A stretch of DNA of 64,000 nucleotides from Pteria penguin. Its lineage: Eukaryota; Mollusca; Bivalvia; Pterioida; Pteriidae. This document shows positions 20,690 through 33,641 of this stretch, in pieces. The notes beneath the pieces are model-generated. The model was not told the DNA's origin. It saw nothing but the letters and a program-made list of their open reading frames with translations, and did not search any database. The stretch spans positions 5,642,093 to 5,706,092 of the forward strand of contig CM068590.1 of the NCBI GenBank assembly GCA_035048485.1, given 5' to 3'. Made by a program: the position numbers and the translations under genes. Numbering within the stretch: the stretch's first letter is position 1; each line of letters begins with the position of its first letter.

Positions 20690-22944
20690 TCATTGTAACA
20701 CAGTTTCTACGCTGTAGATCTCAACACGGCCATGATTCCATGCAAATAATTTTCTGTCCATGGGACTGTAATCCAACATGTAGGTATGAGCATAAATACT
20801 TCCGATTGCATTTTGAAAAGGTATATCCGTCGGTGACAGTGTTTTACTACCTCCTGTGTTTGTGTCGTACACATATTTTATAAATGTGGGGGATCGCTGA
20901 AACGAATCCACAGCATACAGAACGCCACATATCATGAAGGAATTCCCTACTTTTCGTTTTGGTATGTTTGTAAGCCATGTCTGTGTGATATTGAAGTTAC
21001 TTTCAGATATTTTTGAAATTAATATATTTCCTTGCGATATGTCATTGACATAAATCACCCAAAGTCCATATTCATCTACTGCAAAATCCACATCGGAAAA
21101 CAAGCCGGACTCATACGGGAAAGCATTATGAGCACCAGCCCCTATTAGCTCCAACTCTCCGACCCAACGCTTTTCCATTAGATTATACTTAACGAGCTTA
21201 TTTGTCATCATTTTATGACAATACAATGTGTTCTCATAAACCACCGATCCTGTTCCCTCGCAGAAAAATGGTAATGTCACTTGCTTTAAAGAAGCAATGT
21301 TTAATCCAAAATCTTCGAAGTTTTTGAAAGCCATCACTTCATTGATGTCGCTGTAGCCGTATGTGACCCATATTTGCCCGGCGTGAATAGGATCCTTCAT
21401 CACTGCTCCCTCAGGAATGCCGACTTTGTAGACGCTCTCTCCATTCCCGATTTTAACCAGTTGTCTGGGACAAAACTCTAGATAGCAAGTAAAAGACTAG
21501 ATTTGTTAAATTAACGTTGTCACTCTTTAGATGCATTGGTTAAGTCATTCACGTATGGAGTTCTATGTATAACAGGTCTTAAATAAATATATATGCATTA
21601 GTATGCCTTTACCAAGTGATAGCAGTTTTTTCTGTACCCATAAAATGGATACGAATGCAAAGTTGCTTTTCAAAACAAATGTTAAAATGAAAATAAAAAT
21701 GCATATGGCATTAGCTTATTCTTAATGCTACACCTGTTTATTGGAGCACCATTTTATTTGCAAAGTAAATGTAATATTTCAAACTTTACGATGCATTGTG
21801 CGTGCGGTATTTTCAACATCTCCAGATGTACTGTTTGGCCTAATTTTATCAAATTATCATAAACTAATATTATCATATTGAAAGAAAAGAATTTAAACTT
21901 TTTGAGAAGGGCAACCGCTGAACCCTTACAGAGGCAGTTTGATGACAAAGTGCAATGGAGGCATCTCCAATGGCCATCCACGCTGTGATATAAATATTAG
22001 GCAATATACTACAAAATTATTACAGTTAAAAGACGAAGAGATCAAGGATAATGTACCCATCGAATAAAGGAAACATCAGAAGAATGGAATAAGGAAAATC
22101 ACATAAAGAATTTCACACACCTTATTGATATATTTCAATATTTCAACATATGATGTTTAACTTATACAGATTAGTGTTGGCAGTGCTTATTATTTGTTAT
22201 TGTGATTTGATTAAATATAACTTCATTTACTTTTCTAATACGACACAATGTTATACCTTGCCGAGTTTTAGATTTGGAAATGTTGGACTGTAGCAATGCT
22301 GTGTTTAACATGATCATCTCTTCTTGGAAATCCCCATTCATTGCTAGGGCACTGCGCACTGACTTCTGAGTAGCAGATACAAGTGAGGTTATAGCTGCTA
22401 TCATTTCCTTCATCTCGTTATTTTGCGTTAACATCGCCATTTGTAGGTACCGATACTGATTCTGGAGAGCGGCAATCATTGCTCGATGCGCCCTAAGAGT
22501 ACCTGGATTAAACTTATTTAAGATATTGAGATCGTTTTGAAGATCTTTATCGCCGTTTACTAAGGTATCCGTAATATTATCAATCTTTTTTATCCGGTAA
22601 GCTAATTTCTTTTTTGCTCGACGTAGCAATTTCGTTGCATCTTTTAATTTGCCAATAGTTTTGGTATTAGGCCCAAGTATTTCTCTCACCGTTTTATTTT
22701 TCTTATTTGTAAGAATGCTTACACCGAATAATTTTTCAAACCACAACGGTTTGTGATTTTCCTTTTGAGACATAAACATTGTTTTCCCGTTTCCCTTTAC
22801 CGTAAGCGTCACATTTTTAGCACACGCAATATTAAACACTTTAGTTTCCACGTCAAACTCATAAGTACATTCCTCGTGTCTGACTGGCACACACAGTACA
22901 TGACACACATAACACAAGATTAATCCCAAGGTAATAAAATTCAT
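20690..22944 (-). CDS. Secreted coiled-coil/olfactomedin-domain protein (tandem copy A)
   Basis: Two exons on the - strand: 22944-22257 and 21477-20690 (1476 nt, 491 aa), a phase-1 GT-AG intron (donor AAG|GTATAA, acceptor CTATCTAG|AG). Exon 1 gives a signal peptide (MNFITLGLILCYVCHVLC), a Cys-containing segment CTYEFDVETKVFNIAC, then basic helical sequence with likely coiled coil (DATKLLRRAKKKLAYRIKKI; later a Met/Gln-rich helix with SLVSATQKSVRSALAM). Exon 2 starts FCPRQLVKIGNG and is an olfactomedin domain: QIWVTYGYSD, CEGTGSVVYENTLYCHK, DVDFAVDEYGLWVIY, ICGVLYAVDSF, YVYDTNTG, YMLDYSPMDRKLFAWNHG, end VEIYSVETVLQ. OLF domains fold as calcium-binding five-bladed propellers in secreted, often oligomeric proteins. 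The function here is unknown; a recognition or matrix role is inferred. A paralogue lies upstream at 24405-27838. Confidence 0.9.
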
Positions 22945-24400
22945 TTTTGAATTCCTTTACACGTGTTAATTCGTTACTCAAAACGTTCACAAAATTTCAT
23001 ATATTTTAAGGATGATTTCCCAAATCACAACCTTCTCATCCAAATTGTTTCTGTTAGTGAAACTAAGTTCGTTAATAGTTTCAGTTATGACAAACTTTTG
23101 AATGTTAAAGTGGAACACAGACATATGACAACACTTGAGACGCTCTGTGGAAGATCGTCAATGTAGCTATTCAACTGTACTAAACATCATCATGCGCACT
23201 TATTTGTTGGAGTCCGTATAATTCACATTTATGATGCACGGCACGCTAAACCATTACACAGATATCACGAGGAGATCTCCGACGTAGATATAATCTGACT
23301 ATTAATTAAGTACACTTCACGACGCAGACGTAAATATTTTAGATGTATTGACATCCCAGCAAGTTGGGATACTTTTGATATTACCTTGGAGAGTTGGGAA
23401 TACAATTCTGCAACAGGATCTCACTTCAAGAGGTCAAAGCGGAAAAGAGGTGAAGCGGTCATTGTGTTTGATCGATTATATAATTCGATCAGGAAGTCGC
23501 ACACTAAAACGAAATACCGAAAACAAATATAATAAATAAACGAACTTTAAATTAAATAATAGCCCTCGATTCTGAAACAGTTAAATATAAATTAGTTTTC
23601 TTTACCACCATGTCGACACGCTTTGTACTAAATTGATTAAACAATTTATTTCTGAAAGGATACTGAGAAATCAATTATATTGCTTTATTAGTTCACTTTA
23701 AATCTAAAGTATAAAATATCATGCAGTGACATTAAACGCCAAATTAATTTGTTTCTAAATAAGAAGGCATATCCCTCCCTTTGCATGTCAACTCTCAAGT
23801 TTCTTTACTTTTTATATCGTTACCGTGAATTTGATTTATTTTAATCCCATTTAAATCCAAATGGAAAGTTGAAATTTGAAAACCCATCATGTTTGTAAAT
23901 AAGCCTATTAAATATATTTACCAAAACTGCCTTAGCGTATAAAATTTCAGCAAATCTCAATGCCTCATGTAACACATAATCGTATCGTATGCTTTCAAGG
24001 TATAAAGAATTGCCGATGTATCGATAAACAGCACATTCAACAACATCGAGATATGACTCGGGATCGCAATACATAAATTAATTATCTGATTCCATCCACC
24101 AATGACATTAAAATTCGTTGTATTGTCTTACATAAGCTTTGATATTAACCTCAATATTGTTGCTATCTTAAAACAGGTGTTTGAAATGACTCTGACTTAA
24201 ATATTTATGACAAAGACTGTACACTGTAGATCTGTAAATGCGTTACAATGCAAGGGGAAAGGGAAAGACATCTGGCATAGCTGTAGGGCAAAGTCACCAA
24301 GGAGAACAACATCTGGTTGTTATGAAAACAAGAATTAAGAATTTAATTGGAAAATTTGAGTTCGATTCAACATGGGTGCTTCAGTTAAAGTTATTATCCG
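22945..24400. other. Spacer between the two olfactomedin genes
   Basis: It contains the putative promoter of copy A just above 22944 and the 3' flank of copy B. A 77-codon reverse ORF (24074-23841) and small forward ORFs have no recognisable similarity. A segment at about 23190-23290 (CTTATTTGTTGGAGTCCGTATAATTC...ATTTATGATGCACGGCACGC) is matched at 28055-28130 upstream of copy B, so the promoter region was duplicated along with the gene. Confidence 0.55.
23190..23300 (-). promoter_or_regulatory. Duplicated 5' flank of olfactomedin copy A
   Basis: CACATTTATGATG(C/T)(A/T)(C/T)GGCACGCT(A/G)A and nearby CATC...GCGCACTT(A/G)T are shared with 28040-28130, located at the same distance class upstream of copy B. 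It is conserved non-coding sequence retained after duplication. Promoter activity is inferred, not shown. Confidence 0.4.
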
Positions 24401-24404
24401 AGTT

Positions 24405-27400
24405 TCACTGAATAATAGTATCTATGCTGTAAATCTCAACGCGGCCATGATTCCATGCTATTAATGTCCTGTCCATAGGGTTGTAATCTAACATATATGC
24501 GTGAGCATAAGTACTTCCGATTGCGTTTTGAAAAGGAATATCAGTTGGTGACAAGGTTTTACTGCCTCCTGTGTTAGTGTCGTACATATACTTTATAAAT
24601 GTAGGTGCTTCATCAAATGACTCCACTCCATACAGAACACCACATATTATGAATAAGTTTGCCACTTCCTGTTTTGGAATGTTGGTCGTCCATGTATTTG
24701 TTATATTTAAGTCCCTCTCTGATAATTTTGATATAATTATATTACCTTTTGGCAAGTCAGATGGATAGACTACCCATACTCCATATTCATCTATTGCAAA
24801 ATCCACATCGGAAAACAGTCCAGATTCCTCAGGAAAAGTGTTACGAGCACCCATCCCTCTAAGTTCCAACTCCCCAAGCCATCGATTTGTTACGAGATTA
24901 TATTGAACAATTTTATTGGTCATCATTTTATGACAATATAACGTATTCTCATAAACGACTGACCCCGTACCTTCACAGTAAAATGGTAATGAAACATGTT
25001 GTGCGGACGCTGTATTTGATCCAAAATCTTCGAAGTTTTTAAAGGTCATCACTACATTGATGTCGCTAAAACCGTATGTGACCCAAATCTGACCGGTTGG
25101 GGTAGGATCTTTCATCATAGTTCCTGCCTTAATACCCGCTTTGTATACACGGTCTCCATTTCCAATTCTTACCAACCTTCTAGGACAAAACCCTGAGGAT
25201 ACATAAAGAAACAAAAAGATAAGTATCATTCGAAATTTAAAAGCATATTATACACATGTGAAGTTTTACAGAAATTGAGAATAATTGATTTTTATGCTAT
25301 AGATATTACTTTCATCTCATAGAACGAACAGATGTTTTTAAATCCATAAGTTAAGGACACGACAAAATGAAAGCAAGTCATGATTGTTATTGGAAAATGA
25401 CACAAGGGGGGCGTCAATAAACAATAAGAATCGATGCGTTTAATATGTTATATCTTTAAGTAAGTGTATGTTTAAATCTTTCAAATGTATTTATAGGCAA
25501 TCTACATCACTATCATCGTTATATTTTCTTTATTTGAATTCAGTTCCTATGGTGTCATATGTACAGTATAAACCCCTGCATGGTTTAGTGATTAATTCGA
25601 TGCCTAAATGAAACGAAAGAGTAATCTCCCTCCGCGAGGAACATTTTTTTCGAGCTCCACACTGCAAAAAGAATAAACAAGATATCAATAAACCTGACCT
25701 GTCTTGTGACAACGTCGTATAGGTAATTAACTCAGTTAAAGGACGTCACTGTACACGATCGTACACGATCGAATGTTATTAACAATCTTGAAAGGGGAAT
25801 ATAATACTGTCCAACAATAACTCTTGTTTTGATCTTCCTCAATGATAATTCCATAAGAAAAATAAGAGTTACTGGCTCAGCCATGTGGCGGAAGTCACCA
25901 TGGAGCTATACAATACATGAATATAAATAATATTCTAGAACATATAACACATTACAAAAATATTTGATTGTAGTGCAATTACGATGCCGGCTTAGGACGG
26001 CCATTTTATTTGAAAAAAGCCAAACAAATGGTGTGGTTAACCGGTTTATGGGCCCACCTTCCCACTCACCGTAACAGCAGAATAATCAAAGGACGTACAT
26101 TTAAAAATTTATAAATAATCCTCCATGTAAAGAACAAGGATCAACAGGTATCGCATATTGAGAGGTCATAAAAATATAAACACGTAAGGTATTTTAAACA
26201 CATAATGGTATAAAAATATATGAGACATCAACATGATAAACCATAAGTTCTATTCCGTAGTTTGGCTATCACTTTTAACACAGTGATTGCTCACATTCAA
26301 ATATATACAGTGCTGACTTATATTTTTTCGTCTGCATGTAAGGGCATTCGTAGTGGATGTGACTAGCCAAACAGGAGACGCTCACTTCTACCGGGCACCT
26401 GGTCTCACCTCTGAATTTCAGGGGTCCGTGAATGTCCACTTTGGTGCATTGTTGTTTGTGCCTTAGTCATGTGACACCAGTTACTTTCGTATATTGCATT
26501 GATGGAACATTTGCAACAGATGCAGCATGCTAACAGAAGACTCCATTTGGAATCTCGTCTCATCCAGCTTGTGATTCGCAATCGTTATTGCAGAAACAAC
26601 TACACCCGAATTTGTGGATATCGGGCATCCAGTTGTACTCTTTTGAATAAGATCTATAATTCCTTTACCTCGATTTGATTACCCTTTGAGCATTTATGTC
26701 GTTTAATTTTAGTATGTTGCACTTTTATGTAGAAGTGGTGTTAATTGCTAAGAGGTTCGGTTCACATCCTCGAATTCTAACAATTAAATATATAAATATA
26801 AAGTTCATTCCTGGTATTATTACATTTTTCTTACGTAAAGTATTCTTTAATTGGACTCGTTTTGAGTCTTGTGTAAACTTTTTTGTCAACGTTGCAATCT
26901 GTCTTTTCAAACCATCAAGGATCTACCTCACCGTGTTTCTTCTGTCTGCTACTTGGGATTCCAACAGATCAAAAATCTGGCTTGCTTTTAGACACACACA
27001 AACCTATCATATATTGTTATCGTTACAATAATTTGTGTATAATATAACCAAATAATAATGTTCGATAAAGCATTATCTAACTTCTTTAAAAACTTTTTAA
27101 TGTAAATAATTTTGAAGATATTATACCTTTCCGTGTTTTAGATTCGGATATGTTCGACCGCAGCAATGCTTTGTTCAACATGATCATCTCTTTCTGGAAA
27201 TCCCTATTCATTGCTAGGGTACTGCGTACGGTCTTCTGGGTAGCCGATACTAATGACATAATAGCTGCTATCATTCCTTTCATCTGCCTATTTTGCGTTA
27301 CCATTGCCCTTTTGAGGTAATGGAACTGATTCTGGAGGGCGGCAACCATTGATCGATGTGCCCGATGGACCCATGAATATCCTAGATTTGAGTCCTTTTT

Positions 27401-27838
27401 ATTTAAGATATTGAGGTCATCTGGCAGATTTTTATCACCCTTAATCAAAGTGTCAGTAATGTTTTCAATCTGCTCTATACGATACACCAATCTTTTCTTT
27501 GCTCTCCGTAATAATTTTGTTGCCTCTCTTAATTTCCGTACGATTTTCGTATTAGGTCCTAGTATTTCTCTCACACTTTTGCTGTGTTTAGACGTCATGA
27601 TGTTTGAACCGAACAATTTTTCAAACCATAAAAGTTTATGATGTGTTTGAGAAATAAACATTGTTTTACCATTTCCGTTGACTGTTAAAGTTGTATTTTT
27701 ATCACATGCAATATTAAACACTTTAGTTTCCACGTTAAACTCGTATGTACAAGTGTTACCTCTAAAAGGCACAGATAGAACGATACAAACAAAAGGCAAG
27801 TATAGTCCGAAAGCTACAAAATCCATCATCTCATACAA
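24405..27838 (-). CDS. Secreted coiled-coil/olfactomedin-domain protein (tandem copy B)
   Basis: Exons 27838-27127 and 25192-24405 (1500 nt, 499 aa from the first Met; the Met at 27826, matching copy A, gives 495 aa). The intron is phase 1 as in copy A and exon 2 has exactly the same length (788 nt). The signal region is MDFVAFGLYLPFVCIVLSV. CTYEFNVETKVFNIAC and the helical basic segment follow; relative to copy A there is a small insertion near KKDSNLGYSW. The olfactomedin exon begins FCPRRLVRIGNG and keeps QIWVTYGFSD, CEGTGSVVYENTLYCHK, DVDFAIDEYGVWVVY, ICGVLYGVESF, DTNTGGSKTL and LDYNPMDRTLIAWNHG. Both copies share orientation and structure, so they arose by tandem duplication. The intron holds a copy of repeat X and a GGAGACGCT module. 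Confidence 0.9.
25860..26170 (+). repeat. Dispersed repeat X, forward copy in olfactomedin B intron
   Basis: ACTGGCTCAGCCATGTGGCG, then GTGCAATTACGATGCCGGCT, TAGGACGGCCATTT, GTGTGGTTAACCGGTTTA, GGGCCCACC, CAGCAGAATAATCAAAGGAC, CTTGATC-type end. It is the best preserved copy of the family in this window. Confidence 0.7.
26345..26500 (+). repeat. Dispersed GGAGACGCTCACT module
   Basis: CAAACAGGAGACGCTCACTT, CGGGCACCTGGTCTCACC, TCAGGGGTCCGTGAATG and GTGACACCAGTTAC. It is closely matched at 29310-29470. It is one unit of what is tandemly amplified at 46.3-47.9 kb. Confidence 0.7.
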
Positions 27839-28039
27839 ACCTGTACAATATTAAACTCTCCTCTTCTATTGCTAAAACAATATCACTATTCACAAAACAC
27901 GGAACTGTGCATATACATTGCTTCTGTGCGTTATACAGATCTAATAGTTGTCATGATGCACTTTTTGTGTGCTAGAGAGACACAGACAAACGTATCACAC
28001 TTACAGGGGTTCGATGAGAGATTATCAATACGCTTCACT

Positions 28040-28140
28040 GCAGTATACATCGTCCTGCGCACTTGTACGTCGGAGTTCGTTTAATCCACATTTATGATGT
28101 TTGGCACGCTGAGCAATCACACAGACATGACCAGAATGTT
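28040..28140 (-). promoter_or_regulatory. Duplicated 5' flank of olfactomedin copy B
   Basis: It matches the flank of copy A at 23190-23300 (CATTTATGATG, GGCACGCTGA, CTGCGCACTTGTACGTCGGAG). The position upstream of both - strand starts suggests a retained regulatory region. Confidence 0.4.
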
Positions 28141-28339
28141 TTAAAAGTTGATTTAATTTCAATATCAAAGAAGTTTAGTGTCATATTAAGCCTTAGCATT
28201 TGCACAGTTTTATTCAACACGATTTTTATCATGTTCTGTATTTGCAAGTAAATTGTGTTCCATCTAGTTGTATGATTTGCTGAGGACTTCGTAAATTACA
28301 GGCATCCCTCTTTTTTATATTTTAGATATTCAGGAAGAA

Positions 28340-28625
28340 AGATAAGTCACTGACTCAGCCGTATGACAGAAGTCACATAGGAAATATACAGTATTTAATG
28401 TAATGATATGAAAAACACATAAGAACATCGCGAAAATATACGATTATAGTGCAGTTACGATATCGACTTAGGACGGTCATTTGATGTGACAATAGTCAAT
28501 CTGTTGGTGTGGTTAACCATGTACGGGCCCACCCCTCCCACTCACCGCAACAGCAGAATAATCAAAGAACTCACATTTAAGTATATAGATATTTCTCAAT
28601 AAAACCCATTGTAATCGTAAATGTA
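28340..28625 (+). repeat. Dispersed repeat X, forward copy upstream of olfactomedin B
   Basis: CACTGACTCAGCCGTATGAC, GTGCAGTTACGATATCGACT, TAGGACGGTCATTT, GTGTGGTTAACCATGTACG, GGGCCCACC and CAGCAGAATAATCAAAG in the same order as at 25860-26170. Confidence 0.7.
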
Positions 28626-29309
28626 TATTTAAAATGTTTTATTCAAAATAATTATGAAACCATACAATGTTATATAAAATAAGGATATATATGTACTGGA
28701 CAGGAAGGGAGATAAATCAGTATATCTGCCCTAATAATATAACATCTGACAAAAAGATATAATTGTTCCAACTTCATCTAGGGAATATAAAAGTTGCTAT
28801 TGCTTTTATCCTAAGAATTTTGTATGTATATACATTTGTTTATATTATTTGCCAGTTATGAAATTACGTTTATTCTCTGTTGTTATGTTGAAGCTTACGC
28901 AGTCGATAACGTAAGAGATCACGATATATGAAAACATCAGCTAATATTAATTCAGTGTACCAGAACTCTTTTTCACAATTTATATGTACATTACATCCGG
29001 CCGAAATTGTAGAAAACCAGCGTTTTGACGTTGACCTGAGTCTTTGAAACTGATATTGTCTGACTGACTTTAAACTAAAAGAGATAATTACTTTCGTTGT
29101 GGTAAAACTGTGATACTAGTTACCTTCGTATTTTACATTAACGTTACCCTTCTTCCTTTTGGAGTATGGAGCTCGTAAAAAGGTTCCCCGCGGAGGGTTT
29201 AAATTAAGTGCAATACCATTTGTCCGGATGTTGTGCGGATATGGCATTTTCTACAGATTTTTGGTTAACATTCATGTATAAATACAGTGCTGAAATAAAT
29301 TTGTCTCGT

Positions 29310-29470
29310 CAGTATTCAAGGGCATTCACGGCGGGTTTGGTTAGCCAAACAGGAGACGTTCACTACTCCCCTCCCAGGCACTTGTCCTCACCTCTGAATT
29401 TCAGGGGTCTGTGAATTTCCAATACAGCACTTTGTTGTTTCTGCCATCGTCATTTGACACCAGTTACCTT
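29310..29470 (+). repeat. Dispersed GGAGACGTTCACT module
   Basis: CCAAACAGGAGACGTTCACT, CACTTGTCCTCACCTCTG, TCAGGGGTCTGTGAATT and GACACCAGTTACC, parallel to 26345-26500. Confidence 0.65.
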
Positions 29471-29734
29471 TGTATTTTACATTAGAGCATACCATACCCA
29501 AATGCAATCTACTATCATACGCTATCACCAACGGACATATGTGAGAGAGGCACTTATGGCGGACTGTTCCTTCATTTTGCAAATAATATAGGGGAAGAAA
29601 CTTGGTCATCAAAGCCAAATAATCTTAGTCTAATATAAATAGTTTTGGAACCAGGTTCAGTTGTATATAAGTTTATATTCATTGATTAAATATGTTTTTT
29701 TAATATTTTAATTTGTTTTTGTTTGATTTGTTTT

Positions 29735-30060
29735 CCTTGTTTTAAGTAGTCATTATAGAGTTTTACTATTTTGTATATTTTTAAGTAGTCATTATTGAGT
29801 TTTACTATTTTGTATATTTTTGAGTAGTCATTATAGAGTTTTACTATTTTGTATGTTTTTGAGTAGTCATTATAGAGTTTTACTATTTTGTATATTTTTA
29901 AGTAGTCATTATAGAGGTTTACTATTTTGTATATTTTTAAGTAGTCATTATAGAGTTTTACTATTGTGTATATTTTTAAGTAGTCATTATAGAGTTTTAC
30001 TATTTTGCATATTTTTAAGTAGTCATAATAGAGTTGTACTATTTTGTATATTTTTGTATA
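29735..30060. repeat. 39-bp tandem repeat, about 8 copies
   Basis: The unit is GTAGTCATTATAGAGTTTTA followed by CTATTTTGTATATTTTTAA. Its length is a multiple of three, so long ORFs appear on both strands (e.g. repeated YNDYLKIYKIVKL in reverse). These are repeat artefacts. Confidence 0.93.
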
Positions 30061-30099
30061 TATATGTATACCTGGATCAGTTGATATTGGCATTTCTTA

Positions 30100-31140
30100 A
30101 TAGCAAAGAATTAAAGGAGTTCACTTTGGTCATTGTAATGGTGAAGGCAAATTCAAAAACTAGAAATGTATTTTTCCTAACTCAATTCTTAAATCAGGAA
30201 GTTATTTCCAAAATCATATTGCCACCTTCCAACACATCTTTAGGCAGCAACATAGATGAGTAATATGATATTGGTCAGGTTGATACTTCTAACACCCATA
30301 CGTACCCATATTATATTATACGGCTTATGTGATCATCAATTTCTTTCATCCTCCCATGGCAACTGTTTAGGAAGTATGCTATCTTGTTAGATCCACTTTA
30401 AATCGTAGCAAAAGATACCTTTCTCGTATGATGAGCTCTTCAAAGGGACACCATTTTATGAACTATTTTACGATTCAAAGCAGTGTTCATTGGTTAGGGA
30501 TGCAAAATATTAAAGTCCATTGATTTCATAAAGAAAATTTAGATGAGTCTCCACTAGATAAAGAAAAGTATTATATAATCTCAGCATCTTCCACTTATTA
30601 AGCGTTTAATGAGATATAGTTTCATGCCTGAATGATAAAAGAATCAAAATAAATTCTGCATAATATACTTATAGCATCATACTGGAATATAATTATAATT
30701 ACAGGGTTCGTTACTGCTAAATACCTTCCGTAGAACGTATATCAAACACATGCAGATGTATATATTTCAATGGATATCAAGGTTTGAAGTATTGCTATTA
30801 TATCTGAATTATTATTTTTTATTGTCACCTACATCCACAATGAAACATATCCACCGGATGGTTTTAGTAAATAATTGTAGATGTATTTATTAGTCTATTC
30901 CCTGTAAATATATATTTCAATAACTATCCCCCTATTCTGACTTTCTAAATTTAATGTTTTTACAATGCAGCAAATTATTTTTTATTTCTACAAATCTATT
31001 TTTCTTCTGGATTAGGGTTCTCGAGACAAGGGATTTGTTACACGAGGTTTTCTGATGATTATGCAGTTGTCGCAAATAAAACAATCAACTACATAATGTA
31101 CACCTGTTATTGTAATACTGACCCAGAATCATTGAATTGC
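30100..31140. other. AT-rich intergenic stretch, nothing recognised
   Basis: No convincing ORF, tRNA-like or inverted structure was seen. Confidence 0.4.
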
Positions 31141-31149
31141 TTCATATAT

Positions 31150-31365
31150 ACTCTTTATTCTTTAAACTGGTTAACCACACCAATTGAGTGACGTTTGTTA
31201 CCTTCATTGACCACCCTAGGTTGTAATCGTGGCTGCAGTACAATAAAATAATTTTTGTAATGCTTTCTGTGTTTATTTTACTATTATCATGTTTAATGTG
31301 CATAAACTTGGTGAATTGTGTCATGTAATACAGCTTGGTCAGATTTCTTCTGTCTTCTCTTTTAA
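31150..31365 (-). repeat. Dispersed repeat X, reverse copy
   Basis: ACTGGTTAACCACACCAATT, GGCTGCAGTACAATAAAAT, CTTGGTGAATTGTGTCATG and TCTTCTGTCTTCTCTT occur in the order of the reverse copy at 9915-10215, with internal loss. Confidence 0.6.
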
Positions 31366-31849
31366 ATGCAGACTTGTTAATTCGATGTAAATTTGTGTTA
31401 TACCACCTTGATATACACACAGCTATATACAGTGAAATCTAAGAAATTTACACAAATAAAATATATATATATATAACATTTGCCTGGTTTACTACTTGAC
31501 GCTTCAAAGCATTGTATCATGGAAAGATTCCTGAGAAACCTATCACATATGAAACGGTTGATATCATGTGAAATATTCATCTATTCAAACTAATTTGTCT
31601 CTATAGGTCTCATTTATTGAATGTGTATTGTAATGCTTTGTGTATATTGCGTTTTATAGTTCAAACATGACGTCTGTGGTAAGTCATTTAGGAAAAAGGG
31701 TTTTTTTCCAGCAGTAGTTGAAACTTTGATCTTTAGTTTCATGAATATTTCCCGTTTCGCATTGAAGTATTTGCCAATTCATGTATGGTAAAAGTACATT
31801 AGTTTTTCTTCTGTGTTATAAATTTGAAGTAAAGCAGAACAATCTTAGA

Positions 31850-32080
31850 TCAATTGGCTGGATGACCGAGAGGACCCGGGCACGAGTTCCTCTGATGGTT
31901 CGTCGGTGAACTGTCTTTCGGATGTGAGTACGCTGTAGATGTGGCAAATAAAGGATCCGTATCCACATCACTGATTCAGAACGATCGTTTTTGTAAAAAT
32001 ATTTGTGCGTTTTATCAGGCAGATGTCATCATCTTTTAAATAGATGTAGTGCAATAATCTTGGTTTGACTTTACACAAGA
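31850..32080 (+). mobile_element. Degenerate SINE family A
   Basis: A decayed head TTGGCTGGATGACCGAGAG is followed by CTGTCTTTCGGATGTGAG, AAAGGATCC, TTATCAGGCAGATGTCATCA and a GACTTTAC tail. Heavily diverged from the copies at 7171 and 53300. Confidence 0.55.
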
Positions 32081-32089
32081 AACATTCAA

Positions 32090-33630
32090 ACTTCATTCTA
32101 CTGATATAATCCTCCGGATTAAACTCTCAGACCTGGACGCTGATGTGTTAATAAGTAAGTTTTGTTACAACATATGATGTTGTTATATTGTATTTACACG
32201 AAAGAAGAACCTTGGTAGCTATTTTGTAATTATATTCTGGATACACCCCATAAGCGTCCAATAATTACAAAATATAATTCTAGAATTCATGCATTAATGC
32301 ATATGACCGAGGAACTTAATATTATGTTACTATACTTTAAATAGATTAGATTTACACAGGAGTCTGCTTTTTCAAACAATGTTTAGATGTGCCATCAAGA
32401 ATACATTTGTTACTTGAAAGAAATGTTTAAATGTAGGACATCTTTACTCAAAGCTATTCAATGACAATAACAATTTTTCAAATATAAATATATTAGGTCA
32501 TGGTTGATTGACCTTGCTTTTGACTTGTGACATCATTATAACACATTTTAACAGACGCCACCTTCCCAGAATGCTAAGATCTGTCGTGATAAACTTTAGT
32601 ACTACTACAGGATTATTATCAGATTTAATGTCATATGGCAACAGTTAATCTGATACATATAACAAAATCTTTACTAATTCACAATTCACTTAAATAGCTC
32701 CACACAAGTTAAGGTATATAAAGATCCTTTAGATACTGCTAACGTCCACATCGCCAGAGTCTATTTATATCTGTAGAGACTTTGCCTTTGTTAATGTAAT
32801 TAACAATAAGCCGAGACGAAGGGAATACTTGTGACGACTATGTAAAACACAACAGAAACTTATGTTATGCAACTGCAATACTAACAGCAATGTACAACGA
32901 GAGCATTGATGATGAAATTTGAGATCAGAGGAGTTTGCTGACATAGAATTTCGGCTACACCTAAAGTTTTTAAAATTAAAATATTTCTAAATTGATTTGA
33001 TGGTTGGTTAGTGTATGAGTCAATTTAATTGATAATGATATTGAGCACCATAGATCTATTCATTCATTTATCTATTTATTTAACATATTTAGTATGTATT
33101 GACTCGTTAATTTCAATGAGTATAACTTCACATGCAGAAATTAAATGCTCACCAATCTTTATATAGGATTATCTATGTATTTGATATCATACCATAGAGG
33201 ATAGCAGTTCAAATAAAATCAAGAATAGTTAATATGCATGTAGCATATTTATGTCATTCCCAGGGTAGAAGTATTCTTTGTATGAGGTAGGGAATAATAT
33301 TGCGTTAATGCATAGCTTAAATTTAAGAAAACACCACTTAACGATTATGAGGAAAAACTAGACATATCAATATGAATTAGTTACACGTTTTCTGTTCCTT
33401 CCAACATATCATTTACAGTTCGGTGTCTTAACCCTTTACTCTCTATTGACTATCAGCAGCTGCTTCACTACGAATCAAATCTACAGCTACTTGCCAGTAC
33501 TCCGCTGTTGAAAAATGATTGAAGTAAAAAAAACCCGAAGAGATACCGGAAGACCAGGTGATCGGGAGGTGTAAGCCTCCCCTGATTGCATGCAGCACCC
33601 GTCGCAAAAGTCCTGCAACAACCTTTCAAG
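32090..33630. other. Intergenic stretch, nothing recognised
   Basis: AT-rich sequence without a supported gene or clear repeat. Possible unique DNA. Confidence 0.4.
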
Positions 33631-33641
33631 TCGAAGAGGTA

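Noticed and set aside
23841..24074. 77-codon reverse ORF between the olfactomedin genes
   Set aside because: No similarity to known domains that I can see and no splice signals linking it to either gene; chance ORF is most likely.
26696..27031. 111-codon forward ORF in the olfactomedin B intron
   Set aside because: Opposite strand to the gene, AT-driven composition, no recognisable motif.
29686..30263. Overlapping ORFs of 135 and 147 codons on opposite strands
   Set aside because: They arise from a 39-bp tandem repeat without stops; no start context, splice logic or domain supports a protein.
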